In this document: positions 42,474 to 51,586 of the stretch, one piece after another
Position numbering within the stretch: the first letter of the stretch is position 1
Layout of the letters: each line of letters starts with the position of its first letter
From: Egibacteraceae bacterium
GTDB taxonomy: Bacteria; Actinomycetota; Nitriliruptoria; Euzebyales; Egibacteraceae
Length of the DNA stretch: 64,000 nt
NCBI GenBank assembly: GCA_035540635.1
Contig: DATLGH010000003.1
Coordinates: 80,434-144,433, forward strand
Direction of reading: 5' to 3'
Translations under genes and position numbers: made by a program
The notes under the pieces: model-generated
Database searches by the model: none
What the model was told of the DNA's origin: nothing
The model's input: the letters and a program-made list of their open reading frames with translations, nothing else

Positions 42474-42950
42474 ATGCTCGCACGACGTCTGCTCCTCGGC
42501 GCGGTCGCCGGTGCCACCGGCACCGCCGTGCTGAACCTCACCACCTACCTCGACATGGCGATCCGCGCGCGACCGTCGAGCCAGATGCCCGCCGAAGCCG
42601 CCGACGAGCTGACCGACAAGGTCGGCCTGCCGCTGGCCGGCGAGGACGACGGTGACGAGGCCGCCCAGGCCCGTAAGACGGCGCTGGGCGCGCTCTTCGG
42701 CTTCGCCACCGGCATCGGCCTCGGCGCCAGCTTCGGTGCCCTGCGCCCCGCGCTCCGGTCCGTGCCCACCTCCGTTCTCGCCGCCGGCGTGGGGCTATCC
42801 GCGACGGTCGCGAGCTCCGGGCCGCTCGTCGCGCTGGGGCTCACCGACCCGACCGAGTGGGGCGCCGAAGGTTGGGTGTCCGATCTCGTCCCCCACCTCG
42901 CCTACGGCCTCGCGACCGTCCTCGTCCACGACGCCCTGGACCTCGAATAG
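42474..42950 (+). CDS. Small integral membrane protein of unknown function
   Basis: The 158-residue protein has hydrophobic segments at the N-terminus (LLLGAVAGATGTAVLNLTTYLDMAI), in the middle (ALFGFATGIGLGASFGAL, VLAAGVGLSATVASS) and near the C-terminus, with an acidic loop of about 30 residues (EAADELTDKVGLPLAGEDDG). CGGAGG precedes the ATG. The glycine-rich helices recall DUF1440-like proteins, but I would not name it. Confidence 0.65.
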   Translation: MLARRLLLGAVAGATGTAVLNLTTYLDMAIRARPSSQMPAEAADELTDKVGLPLAGEDDGDEAAQARKTALGALFGFATGIGLGASFGALRPALRSVPTSVLAAGVGLSATVASSGPLVALGLTDPTEWGAEGWVSDLVPHLAYGLATVLVHDALDLE

Positions 42951-43115
42951 GCGAGTTGTGCTTGACAGGCGGGCAGGGCGGCCATCCTGGCTGTGGCCGG
43001 CTGGTTTGAGCCGCTCGATGACGCTCGGGAGAACCGGTCGAGGCTGGGCTGGTAGCCGATGATGCGCACGGTGATGCTGCGCGCCCGGCGCATGACCATG
43101 GAGGGGATGAGGATC

Positions 43116-43490
43116 ATGGCGGCGACGAAGCGCCGGAACGACAGCGGCACCGAGAACCAGACCGTCGAGCACCTCGAGCAGCTGCTGTCGGCCGCCAAGG
43201 ACGCCGGCACCCCGGTGTTCGTCTCGCCGCACTACTACTACCCGCACGACGACCAGTGGCAGTTCGGCGGTCAGCTCGAGCAGATGATGCACGACATCGA
43301 CATGTTCGAGCGCTCAGGGCCGCTCGATGCCGAGGGGCTCGAGGGCTCCGGCGCCGATGGCACGACACCCTCAAGCCCTACATCGCCGACGGCCAGACCG
43401 TCGTCACCAGCCCCCACAAGGTGTACGGGCCGGAGAACAACGCCGTGCGTGCTCACCACCGAGGAGGCCACGAAGGCGCTCGCAGGCTGA
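43116..43490 (+). pseudogene. Cysteine hydrolase (isochorismatase family), frameshifted with central deletion
   Basis: HLEQLLSAAKDAGTPVFVSPHYYYPHDDQW and GLEGSGAD match the isochorismatase-like hydrolases. A one-base loss near 43360 shifts WHDTLKPYIADGQTVV and SPHKVYGPENN into another frame. The next residues are already the C-terminal VLTTEEATKALAG, so about 90 codons holding the catalytic cysteine are gone. The usual N-terminal strand with the catalytic Asp is missing too. Not functional. Confidence 0.65.
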
Positions 43491-43526
43491 CGGCATCGAA
43501 CGGTTGCCGATCGGTGATCGCCGGAA

Positions 43527-43550
43527 GGAACCGCCGCGTGCGGCGGTTCC
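43527..43550. terminator. Strong hairpin terminator
   Basis: GGAACCGCCG-CGTG-CGGCGGTTCC is a perfect 10-base-arm hairpin between the hydrolase remnant and the disulfide reductase gene. Confidence 0.7.
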
Positions 43551-43592
43551 CCGCCACTGACCGCTGCGCGACCGGATGAGGGAGAACACGAC

Positions 43593-44990
43593 ATGAGCGA
43601 CACCTTCGATGTGATCGTCCTGGGAGCCGGCTCGACCGGCACGAACGTGGCGGGGTACGCCCGCGACAACGGGCTCTCCGTCGCGGTCGTCGAACGCGAG
43701 CTGGTCGGGGGCGAGTGCTCGTACTGGGCGTGCATGCCCAGCAAGGCGCTGCTCGGCCCCGTGCACGCCGTCGCTGCCGCGCGGCGCCTGCCAGGCGCGG
43801 CTCAGGCGGTGACCGGCCAGATCGACGTCGACGCCGTGCTAGCCCGACGCGACGAGTTCATCTCCCACCTCGACGACGGCCCCCAGGCCGACTGGCTCGC
43901 CTCGATCGACGCCGCGCTCGTGCGCGGACACGGCCGTCTCGTCGGTAAGCGGCAGGTCGAGGTCACCGCTGGCGACGGCAGCACCCGCACGCTGACCGCC
44001 GCGCGCGGGGTCGTGGTCGCCACCGGCAGCCGTGCCGCCACCCCGGCGGTCGACGGGTTGACCGACATCGCCACGTGGGACAACCGCGACGTCACGACCG
44101 CCAAGCAGATCCCCCGACGGCTGCTCATCCTCGGCGGCGGGGTCGTCGGCGTGGAGATGGCGCAGGCGTACCGGCGCCTCGGCGCGGAGGAGGTCACCGT
44201 CGTCGAGATGGCCGGGCGCATCCTCGGCCCCTACGAGCCGTGGGTCAGCGAGGTGCTCACCGAGGCGCTGGAGGACGAGGGCATCAGCGTCCGCTCCGGC
44301 GTCGCCGCGAAGGCGGCCCGCCGGACCGGCGGCGACGGTCCCGTCACCCTCACCCTCGACGACGGCAGCGAGCTCGTCGGCGACCAGCTCCTCGTCGCCG
44401 CCGGGCGCACCTTCAACACCGACGACATCGGGCTGGAGGCGATCGGACTGGAACCGGGCGGTCCGCTCGAGGTCGACGACCAGCTGCGGGTCGCCGCCGT
44501 CGACGGGGGCTGGCTCTACGCGGCCGGCGACGCCAACGGCCGGACGCTGCTCACCCACCAGGGCAAGTACCAGGCGCGGCTCGTCGGCGACATCCTCGGG
44601 GGAAAGGACCGGGCCGCCTGGGCCGACCATCGCGCCGTCCCCCAGGTCGTGTTCACCGACCCGGAGATCGCCGCCGTCGGCCACACCGAGGCACAGGCGC
44701 GCGAGACCGGCCTCGAGGTGAGCGTTGTCACCGTGCCGATCACCTCCGTGGCCGGCGCCGCCCTCGTCGGCAAGGACGTGGCCGGCAAGGCCCAGCTCGT
44801 GATCGACGCCGAGCGCCGAGTCGTCGTCGGGGCGACGTTCGTCGGCCCCCACGTCGGCGAGCTGCTGCACTCCGCGACGATCGCCATCGTCGGCGAGGTG
44901 CCGATCGACAGGCTGTGGCACGCCGTCCCCGCCTTCCCCACCGTCAGCGAGGTCTGGCTCCGCCTCCTCGAAGCCGACCGGGGCGTGTGA
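43593..44990 (+). CDS. NAD(P)/FAD-dependent class I disulfide oxidoreductase
   Basis: The 465-residue protein has the FAD motif VIVLGAGSTGTNVAGYA, the redox-active GGECSYWACMPSKALL (Cys44 and Cys49 spacing C-x4-C), the NAD(P) motif LLILGGGVVGVEMA and the YAAGDANG FAD motif. The C-terminal dimer domain ends AFPTVSEVW, where lipoamide and glutathione reductases have HPT, so the acid-base His is replaced by Phe. This form is common in actinobacterial relatives of unknown substrate. Its stop overlaps the GTG of a glutaredoxin-like gene, pointing to a joint thiol-redox role. GAGGGAG precedes the start. Confidence 0.9.
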   Translation: MSDTFDVIVLGAGSTGTNVAGYARDNGLSVAVVERELVGGECSYWACMPSKALLGPVHAVAAARRLPGAAQAVTGQIDVDAVLARRDEFISHLDDGPQADWLASIDAALVRGHGRLVGKRQVEVTAGDGSTRTLTAARGVVVATGSRAATPAVDGLTDIATWDNRDVTTAKQIPRRLLILGGGVVGVEMAQAYRRLGAEEVTVVEMAGRILGPYEPWVSEVLTEALEDEGISVRSGVAAKAARRTGGDGPVTLTLDDGSELVGDQLLVAAGRTFNTDDIGLEAIGLEPGGPLEVDDQLRVAAVDGGWLYAAGDANGRTLLTHQGKYQARLVGDILGGKDRAAWADHRAVPQVVFTDPEIAAVGHTEAQARETGLEVSVVTVPITSVAGAALVGKDVAGKAQLVIDAERRVVVGATFVGPHVGELLHSATIAIVGEVPIDRLWHAVPAFPTVSEVWLRLLEADRGV

Positions 44991-45286
44991 CGGGGGCCAC
45001 GATCACCGTGTTCTGGCGGCCCGGCTGCATGTTCGGCTCCGCCCTGCTGCGCGACCTAGAACGCCTCGACGTGCCCCACGAGCGGCGCGACATCTGGCAG
45101 GATCCCAAGGCCGCCGCGGCCGTCCGGGCCGCCGCCAGCGGCAACGAGACCGTCCCCACCGTCCGCATCGGCGAGGTGACCTTCGTCAACCCGTCCGCGG
45201 CGGCGGGTGCTCGGCGCCATCCATCGACTCGACCGCCAGCGAACTGCCCCGCCCCTCTGAACCGGGCGGGTCCGCCCGCTGGCTGA
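44987..45286 (+). CDS. Glutaredoxin-like protein, monothiol CxxG
   Basis: The 99-residue product has the glutaredoxin pattern: ITVFWRPGCMFGSALLRDLE with a single active cysteine (CMFG in place of CxxC), RDIWQDPKAAA and NETVPTVRIG, the cis-proline segment. From about residue 75 the reading frame differs from the family. One base change near 45205 would restore VLGAIHRLDRQRTAPPL and a stop at 45260. The GTG start overlaps the flavoprotein gene, so this may be its thiol partner. In actinobacteria mycoredoxins do this job, but the monothiol form is unusual. Confidence 0.7.
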   Translation: MTGATITVFWRPGCMFGSALLRDLERLDVPHERRDIWQDPKAAAAVRAAASGNETVPTVRIGEVTFVNPSAAAGARRHPSTRPPANCPAPLNRAGPPAG

Positions 45287-45344
45287 ACCGGCTCCTCGGC
45301 GGGGGCGACTGAGCCGGCTCCGTGGTTCGTCGCGATCCGGCGGG

Positions 45345-45866
45345 TCAGCGGCGGAGGCGGCGCACCGCGGCGCGGGCTATCAGCGCCACCGCAACCGGAG
45401 CGCTCATCGACAGCGCCATCGCGACGGCCCCTCGTGCCGGATCGGGCAGAGGCTTCAGCGCGGCGCCGATGCGGCCGGTGAGGTACATCGGCGGGGCTTC
45501 TCGGAGCACGTCTTCCTTGGCGTGTCCGCCGGCGGCTTCCCAGGTCTCCCACATGTGGCCGGCCCCGTTGAGCATCGGCCGCAGCCGAGGTTGGCGTTCC
45601 CGCTTCGACGGCTGATGCCCCTGGGCGGCGGCCTCGAGCGCTTCGCGCAGCAGCGGCTCGTCGTTGGCCCACAGCGAGCGCCACCACACCGTCCCGTCCG
45701 GGCCGATCAGGTAGGCGGCGTGCGGCTTCGGGTCGAGCTGGCGATGCAGCGAGCCGTCGATGTCGTCGACGACCACCGGCGGTCATCCGGGACCTCCTTG
45801 GAACGCCATGTCCTCGGCGAGCAGCTGGCGGGAGAAGCGGGAGAAGCGGTAGGGGGTCGTGCCCAT
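45345..45866 (-). pseudogene. Redoxin-like protein with its catalytic middle deleted
   Basis: The start MGTTPYRFSRFSRQLLAEDM and FQGGPG, and the later VVVDDIDGSLHRQLDPKPHAAYLIG, WWRSLWANDEPLLREALEA and a C-terminal hydrophobic segment, all fit one family of about 300-residue thioredoxin-fold proteins. Between FQGGPG (about 45790) and VVVDDIDG about 80 codons with the redox-active site are missing, and a stop lies at the join. A remaining frame of 143 residues (45345-45776) can still be read but has no active site. Confidence 0.5.
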
Positions 45867-45990
45867 CGGGAGCTCCACTGGTCGGGTGATGAAACCCTTC
45901 CCTGTCCACCCCAGGGACACCCGCGGGGCACGGGGGGAATCGGGCGGGGACCGCGGGTACGGTCCCGCCGTCGCCCGCGAGGAGGTCGAG

Positions 45991-46704
45991 ATGGTGCAGG
46001 TCGGCAGCGAGGAGATCGCCCGGTGGAGCGCGCGGGCGGCCGCCCGCCAGGACATGTCGCCCTTCACCGCCCAGGACATCAAGCAGATCAGGACCTCGGC
46101 GGTCGAGGACCACGCCGAGCCCGGCACGCGCCTGCTCGCCGCCGGCGAGGCGGTCGACCGCGTGCTCATCATCGGCTCCGGCGAGGTCGAGCTGCTCGCC
46201 CACTCCAGCGCAGGCCGCCGGGTCATGGAGGTGGTCCGCAAGGGCGGCGTCATCGGCGACATCCCTCTGTTCCTCGACGCGCCCATGCCCTTCGACGCTG
46301 TGGTGAGCCGGCGAGCGCTGGTGTGCACCCTGGATCGTGATGGGCTGCTCGCCTTCCTCAGCTCGGCCCCGGCGGCGAGCCTGCGGTGGATGCGCTCCAT
46401 CGCCCTGCGACTCGACGACGACCGTCGACGCCTCCTCGCCATCATGACCAGCGATCTCACCGGCCAGATCGCCTTCCTGCTGCTCGAGCACGCAGAGCCC
46501 GGTGCGGACGGCGGCCTGGCAGTCCGGCTCAGCCATGACGTCATCGCCCAGCTGCTCGGTGCCCGCCGCCAGTCCGTCAGCCGCGTCATCGCCGACCTGC
46601 GCGCACGTGGGCTGATCGCCAGCGCCTACCGCCGGATCGACCTCCTCGACCCTGCCGGCCTCCAGGAGATCGCCGGACCGTCGCTGCCGACGTCTCGCTC
46701 GTGA
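45991..46704 (+). CDS. Crp/Fnr-family transcriptional regulator
   Basis: The 237-residue protein has a cyclic-nucleotide-binding-type beta barrel (about residues 30-140; TRLLAAGEAVDRVLIIGSGEVELL, GGVIGDIPLFLDAPMPFDAV), a long helix, and a helix-turn-helix (LSHDVIAQLLGARRQSVSRVIADLRARGLI). No cysteine cluster for an Fe-S centre is present, so it is not an Fnr type. GGAGG lies before the ATG. An upstream in-frame start at 45859 adds only low-complexity residues. The next gene encodes a membrane protein, which could be a target. Confidence 0.88.
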   Translation: MVQVGSEEIARWSARAAARQDMSPFTAQDIKQIRTSAVEDHAEPGTRLLAAGEAVDRVLIIGSGEVELLAHSSAGRRVMEVVRKGGVIGDIPLFLDAPMPFDAVVSRRALVCTLDRDGLLAFLSSAPAASLRWMRSIALRLDDDRRRLLAIMTSDLTGQIAFLLLEHAEPGADGGLAVRLSHDVIAQLLGARRQSVSRVIADLRARGLIASAYRRIDLLDPAGLQEIAGPSLPTSRS

Positions 46705-46827
46705 CAAGGCGTGGAAGACCGCAACCTCTGTAGCCGTTTCCTTCCGCGTCCGCTCCGTCGTCGCGACCATCGGGGATACCGAACGCGAGGGCTGACGACC
46801 GCGCCGGCGCACGAGGAGGAGACAACA

Positions 46828-47261
46828 ATGGACGTTCGAGGAATCGGCTACGGCACACTCGCAGGGCTCGCAGGCGGCCTGGTCTTCGGCGCGATGATGC
46901 ACGCCATGGGCATGATCGCGATGGTCGGCGGGCTCATCGGCATGAAAGGCGTCGCCGCAGGATGGGCGGTGCACCTCGTCAACTCCGCCATCATCGGCGC
47001 GATCTACGGCGCGACCCTGGGCCAAGCGGCGCACAGCGCAGGGCGAGGTGGCGGCTACGGCTTGCTCTACGGCGCCGCCTGGTGGGTCCTCGGACCGCTG
47101 CTCATCATGCCGCTGTGGATGGGCATGCCGGTCTTCCAAGTCGGTGAGATGCAGCTGCTGAGCTTGGTCGGCCACCTCACCTGGCCTACGGTGTCGTCAC
47201 CGGCCTGGCCTTCTACGGCCTCGTGCAGCAGACGGCCTCGAGGGAGCCGGTCACCACCTGA
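46828..47261 (+). pseudogene. Small membrane protein, frameshifted near the C-terminus
   Basis: The first 115 residues form glycine- and alanine-rich membrane helices (GTLAGLAGGLVFGAMMHAMG, AVHLVNSAIIGAIYGATLG, LLYGAAWWVLGPLLIMPLWM). At about 47187 one base is missing; the neighbouring frame gives the natural ending AYGVVTGLAFYGLVQQTASR and a stop at 47261, while the raw frame runs to 47388. GAGGAGGAG precedes the ATG. Function unknown. Confidence 0.55.
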
Positions 47262-47309
47262 GCGCCTAGCTCTCGGTCGGTGCAGCAGGGGGACGAGGTC
47301 CCGGTCCTC

Positions 47310-47440
47310 TCAGCGCCGCCGCCACAGCTCCTCGGCGCGCTTGAACTCGTCGTACGCCCCGGGGCCGTTGCGTCGCAGGCTGTCGTAGAACGCCTCCCGG
47401 GTCGACGTCGCGGTAATCTATCTGCTCCGTGACGTAGGGG
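47310..47440 (-). pseudogene. C-terminal remnant of an unidentified protein
   Basis: On the minus strand EAFYDSLRRNGPGAYDEFKR and the final AEELWRRR end at a TGA (47312-47310), with PYVTEQIDYRDVDPGG upstream in a different frame. The helix-rich ending looks like a genuine protein end, but the family is not recognised. The neighbourhood 47440-47671 has no supported gene. Confidence 0.3.
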
Positions 47441-47671
47441 GCGAGGGCACCGGAAGCGGACGGCGGGACCGCCCTTCCTCGTGGCGGGTGGGGAACGCCA
47501 AGGTTCGTGGTGGCACACCCGCCTCGCCGGGGTGCGCTTCGCGGGTGTAGACAAAGTACCAGGCCACCTCCGGGTTGCGGCTGGCCGCGGCGTCGAGAAA
47601 AGGACCCTCTGCCGGGACGCTGCGAGTTCCGCCCCCTGCGACGTCAGGGTGGACAGCGGCGGTGGTGCCCG

Positions 47672-48151
47672 ATGCGAAAGGGCGTGGCCGACACCTGGCG
47701 CTACTACCAAGTCGGCACCGGCGCGAACAACCGCTACCTCGACGCGCTGGCGCAGGCGAGCGTCAAACGCGAGAGCTTCGACACCCTCGATGCCCTGCGC
47801 CGGGTCCCGGGTGCGGAACGGACGTGGCATCTTCCGCCTGGACCCCCTCGGCGCCGAGGCCGAACTGTTCGCCGCCGTCCTCGCCGGCCAGCACACCTTA
47901 ACCGGGCTGCGCCACCGCGACCTGACAGCCCGCCCTGCACCCGCACCCGCCCGCGCCCCGACGAGCAACGACGCCGCTGTCCCCGCACGTCCCGCCAGAT
48001 CGCCAAACTCCGCGGCCACGGCCTGCTCGCCAAGGTCAAAGCCGCCCGCCTGTACCGGCCCACCCCCAAAGGACTGCGCCTCATGACCGCCGCCGTCCAG
48101 ATCCGCCAACACGACTTCCCCGCCGCCTATGCAATTGCCCCCGCGGCCTGA
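47672..48151 (+). pseudogene. Remnant of an actinobacterial family protein with a winged-helix-like end
   Basis: MRKGVADTWRYYQVGTGANN and RYLDALAQASVKRESFDTLD, then in another frame GRGIFRLDPLGAEAELFAAV and LAGQHTLTGLRHRDL, then back in the first frame RQIAKLRGHGLLAKVKAARL and YRPTPKGLRLMTAAVQIRQ. The order (a conserved YYQVGxGANxRYL segment, an acidic helix and a wHTH-like C-terminus) recalls proteins I have seen in actinobacteria as hypothetical or recombination-related, without a firm name. At least two frame changes make it non-functional. Confidence 0.4.
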
Positions 48152-48379
48152 ACCTCGTCCCCACCGGACTTGCGCGCCCGGCGCATCCTTCAGGGCAATG
48201 CGTAGGGGATTGGGCGCCCCGGTGCCGACCCTTCGACCGAACGGCCGCCGTCGCGGTGTCCGCCTGAGCATGCCCCATCCGGCAGGCAGGCGACGACGAA
48301 CCACAATGGAACCACGCTCCGGACGCCGCCCGGCGCAACTTGCCGGACCGCCCGCCCCACCGCCGCAAAGGACAGACTG

Positions 48380-48757
48380 TTGACGCAGATCGAGGGACGC
48401 GACACCCGCGCCGCCGCACCGCTGACCGCCACGGGAATCGACGGAACGATCACCGTCGATGCCGACTCGCTGACGATCCGCAAGGGTTTCGGCACCCGCA
48501 CCTTCGGCGTGCGTGGCAGCCACACCCTGGCCATCTGGGCGATCGCCGACGCCCAGCTCGACGCGCCGACCGGCGAACGCCGTGGCGCCCTGCAGGTCCG
48601 CCCGGTCCGTCAGTGGTCGCCGAACGGCTCGCTCACGGAGTACACCGTCACCTTCACCGAGCAGGCAGCCGGGGAGTTCGAGCGGGTGCACGCCCGCCTG
48701 CAGGAGCTGCTGCCCGCTCGGCAAACGGTCCGTAGGTCAGGCGCCCCCGGCGGCTGA
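48380..48757 (+). CDS. DUF4429-like domain protein
   Basis: The 125-residue protein resembles DUF4429: DGTITVDADSLTIRKGFGTR (the usual G-x-V-x-x-D-G-x-x-V-x-I-R pattern), a middle strand with LAIWAIADAQL, and TEYTVTFTEQAAGEFERVHA near the end. It probably folds as a single PH-like domain. The TTG at 48380 has AAAGGA upstream. The function of the family is unknown. About 230 bases before it (48152-48379) hold nothing I can support. Confidence 0.55.
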   Translation: MTQIEGRDTRAAAPLTATGIDGTITVDADSLTIRKGFGTRTFGVRGSHTLAIWAIADAQLDAPTGERRGALQVRPVRQWSPNGSLTEYTVTFTEQAAGEFERVHARLQELLPARQTVRRSGAPGG

Positions 48758-48884
48758 GGGCATCACTGTGTCTCCGGCTCCTCCGTGGCGGCGTCGTTTG
48801 CTTCCTTCTTCGCCCGAAATTGCTCGATGGCAGCACGCACGTCGGTCGCTTTGCCCCATGGAAGGAGGCGGCTATGGTCCCCGC

Positions 48885-50246
48885 ATGCCGACTCCCGATC
48901 CCCGGCCCGCGTTGACCACTGCCGACGTGCGGGCACTCGTTGCGGGGTGCGCGTTCTCGCCCCGCGCGGGCGCCCCGCACGTGGGCCGGGTCGGGCTCGA
49001 GCTGGAGGTGTTCCCGGTCCGGCGGGCCGGCGACGGTGCTCCCGCCGGGCGCGTGCCACTGCGCGACGAGGGGCGGCCCGGCACCCTGCGCATCCTCGAC
49101 GAGCTCGCGCCGCGCTCGGGGGCCGGGGACGTGCCGCGGCACCCGCTGGCGCGCGGCACCGTCGTGACGGTCGAACCCGGCGGGCAGGTCGAGGTCACCA
49201 CCTCGCCCCGCGCGACCGCCGCCGCCGCCCTCGACGACCTCGCCGAGGCGAGCGCCGCCCTCGCGCGGGTCTACGGCGAGCAGGGCGTGACCCTTGCCGC
49301 CGCCGGCCTCGACGTGTGGCACGCCGCCGGGGACGTCGCCCAGCAGCTGGACGCCCCGCGCTACCCGGCCATGGCCGCTTACTTCGCCCTGCGGGGACCG
49401 GCAGGCCACGCGATGATGTGCCACACCGCCGCCCTCCAGGTCAACCTCTGCCTCGGCCCGCCCGATGTCGCCGGGCAGCGCTGGCTGGTCGCGAACCTCC
49501 TCGCCCCCGTGGTCGTGGCCACGTTCGCCGCAAGCCCTGAGCCGCCCGCCGCGTCCGGTCGCGCCCGGCTGTGGCGGCGGCTCGACCCCACCCGCACGGG
49601 CGTGCCCCGCGCGCTCGTCGAGGGACGCACCGACGACCCGGTGGATCAGCTCGTCGAGGCGGCGCTGGCCGCCGATGTGCTGCTCGTTCGCCGGCCCGGC
49701 GGCTACGTGGTGGGCCGGCCCGGGTGGTCGTTCGGGACGTGGCTGCGCCACGGCGACGCCGACCTCGGGCGCCCCACCGCTGACGACCTCACCTACCACC
49801 TCACGACGCTGTTCCCGGAGGTGCGCGCGCGCGGCTTCCTCGAGTTCCGCGGAGTCGACGCGCTGCCGGCCCGCTGGCGGGCGGTGCCGGTCGTGCTGCT
49901 CGCCGGGGCGCTGTACGACGCGCGCGCGACCGAGCAGATCCGCGCGGTCCTCGAGCGCCTGCGCCCCCGCCTGCCGGCGCTGCTGGAGCGGGCCGGGATC
50001 GGCGGCGTGGCCGACCCGGCGATGTGCGCGCTGGCGGTGGAGTGCTGGTCGCTCGCGCTGGCCGGCGCCCAACGCCTGCCCGCGGGCTACGTGCGCGCCG
50101 CGGACCTGCGCACCGCCGAGGAGTTCCTCGACCACTTCACGATGCGCGGGCGCTGCCCCGCCGACGAGTGCGCCGAGCGCCTCGCCTGGTCGCCCGCCGC
50201 CGCACTGGCCTGGGCCGGCGACGCCGCCGACACGCTCGTCCGGTGA
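48885..50246 (+). CDS. egtA: Glutamate-cysteine ligase EgtA
   Basis: The 453-residue protein is of the EgtA type of glutamate-cysteine ligase: VGLELEVFPVRR near residue 38, VTVEPGGQVEVTTSP, and HTAALQVNLCLG in the middle, then FLEFRGVDALPARW near the end. It makes gamma-glutamylcysteine for ergothioneine. The ATG at 48885 gives a typical start; an ATG in frame at 48858 would add nine residues. GGAGG lies between the two. The stop overlaps the GTG of egtB (GTGA). First gene of egtABCD. Confidence 0.9.
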   Translation: MPTPDPRPALTTADVRALVAGCAFSPRAGAPHVGRVGLELEVFPVRRAGDGAPAGRVPLRDEGRPGTLRILDELAPRSGAGDVPRHPLARGTVVTVEPGGQVEVTTSPRATAAAALDDLAEASAALARVYGEQGVTLAAAGLDVWHAAGDVAQQLDAPRYPAMAAYFALRGPAGHAMMCHTAALQVNLCLGPPDVAGQRWLVANLLAPVVVATFAASPEPPAASGRARLWRRLDPTRTGVPRALVEGRTDDPVDQLVEAALAADVLLVRRPGGYVVGRPGWSFGTWLRHGDADLGRPTADDLTYHLTTLFPEVRARGFLEFRGVDALPARWRAVPVVLLAGALYDARATEQIRAVLERLRPRLPALLERAGIGGVADPAMCALAVECWSLALAGAQRLPAGYVRAADLRTAEEFLDHFTMRGRCPADECAERLAWSPAAALAWAGDAADTLVR

Positions 50247-51586
50247 CGGCCGGGGCGGCGGCCGCGCGCGCGGCGATCAGCCGGTCGCTCGCGGAGGTGC
50301 GGGCATGGACGCACGCGCTGCTCGACCCGCTCGACGACGACGAGGTGCACCGCCAGGTCGACCCGATCATGAGCCCCCTCGTGTGGGACCTCGGCCACAT
50401 CGGCACGTTCGAGCAGCTGTGGCTGCTGCGGGCGCTCGGCCACCGCACCGGCTGGGACGCGGGCCTCGCCGGCCTCTACAACCCCTTCGAGCACCCCCGG
50501 TGGACCCGCGCGGACCTGGCGGTCCTGCCGCGCGCCGACGCCGTCACCTACCTCGCCGACATCCGCAGCGACGCGCTGCGCCTGCTGGCCGCCAACGGCC
50601 TCGACCCCGCGGAGCCGCTGCTCGCCGGCGGCTACGTCTACAGGATGGTCGTGCAGCACGAGGCCCAGCACCAGGAAACGATGCTGCAGGCCCTTGACCT
50701 GCGGCCCGACGCCGCCGCCTACCCGCTCGCGCGCGAGCGCCGGCTGTCCCGGCCCCGCGCGGTCGACGACGCCGAGCGGGTGGTCGTGGGGGCGGGGAGG
50801 TTTTGGATGGGCTCCGCCGACCCGGGCGCCTACGACAACGAGCGGCCGGTCCACCAGGTCGACGTGGGCGCCTTCGCGGTCGACCGCTTCCCCGTCACCA
50901 ACCGCCGGTACGCCGACTTCCTCGACGCCGGCGGCTACGAGCGCCCCGAGCTGTGGTCCGAGCGCGGCTGGGCGTGGCGGACCGAGACGGGCCACCGCTG
51001 GCCGCAGGGCTGGATCGCCGCCACCGGCGGCGGCTGGCATGTGCGGCGCTTCGGCCACGTCGCCTCCCTCGACCCCCGCGAGCCCGTCGAGCACGTGAGC
51101 TGCTTCGAGGCGGAGGCCTTCGCCACCTGGGCGGGCGGGCGCCTGCCGACGGAGGCCGAGTGGGAGAAGGCCGCCTGCTGGGACCCGGCCGCCGGTCGGT
51201 CGCGGACCTACCCGTGGGGGGAGGCGCCGCCCACGCCGGCGCGGGCCAACCTCGACCGGCGCGGTTGGGGGCCCGCTCCCGTCGGGTCCTGCGCCGCCGG
51301 CGCGAGCGCCTACGGCGTCGAGCAGCTCGCCGGCGACGTGTTCGAGTGGACGTCCTCGCCGTTCGCCGCCTACCCCGGCTATGTCACGTTCCCCTACCCG
51401 GAGTACAGCGAGTCCTTCTTCGGCGGCGACTACCGGGTGCTGCGCGGTTCGAGTTGGGCAACCCGACCCGTGCTCGCCCGGGCGAGCTTCCGCAACTGGG
51501 ACCACCCCTACCGCCGCCAGATCTTCGCCGGGCTCCGTGTGGCCTACGACCTGCCCGCCGGCCAACCGGGCGGGAGGACGCGCTGA
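50243..51586 (+). CDS. egtB: Ergothioneine biosynthesis protein EgtB
   Basis: The 447-residue protein has an N-terminal DinB-like domain with iron ligands in DLGHIGTFEQ (His about 51) and HEAQHQETM (two further His), and a C-terminal FGE-sulfatase domain with FWMGSADPGAYDNERP, FPVTNRRYADFL, WEKAACWDP and DYRVLRGSSWATRP. EgtB is the non-haem iron enzyme that joins gamma-glutamylcysteine to hercynine as a sulfoxide. The GTG start overlaps egtA and the stop is directly followed by the ATG of egtC. Confidence 0.93.
   Translation: MTAGAAAARAAISRSLAEVRAWTHALLDPLDDDEVHRQVDPIMSPLVWDLGHIGTFEQLWLLRALGHRTGWDAGLAGLYNPFEHPRWTRADLAVLPRADAVTYLADIRSDALRLLAANGLDPAEPLLAGGYVYRMVVQHEAQHQETMLQALDLRPDAAAYPLARERRLSRPRAVDDAERVVVGAGRFWMGSADPGAYDNERPVHQVDVGAFAVDRFPVTNRRYADFLDAGGYERPELWSERGWAWRTETGHRWPQGWIAATGGGWHVRRFGHVASLDPREPVEHVSCFEAEAFATWAGGRLPTEAEWEKAACWDPAAGRSRTYPWGEAPPTPARANLDRRGWGPAPVGSCAAGASAYGVEQLAGDVFEWTSSPFAAYPGYVTFPYPEYSESFFGGDYRVLRGSSWATRPVLARASFRNWDHPYRRQIFAGLRVAYDLPAGQPGGRTR

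Noticed and set aside
48763..48842. A small minus-strand protein ending RAAIEQFRAKKEANDAATEE
   Set aside because: The ending looks protein-like, but there is no ribosome site or credible start, and it overlaps the egtA leader.
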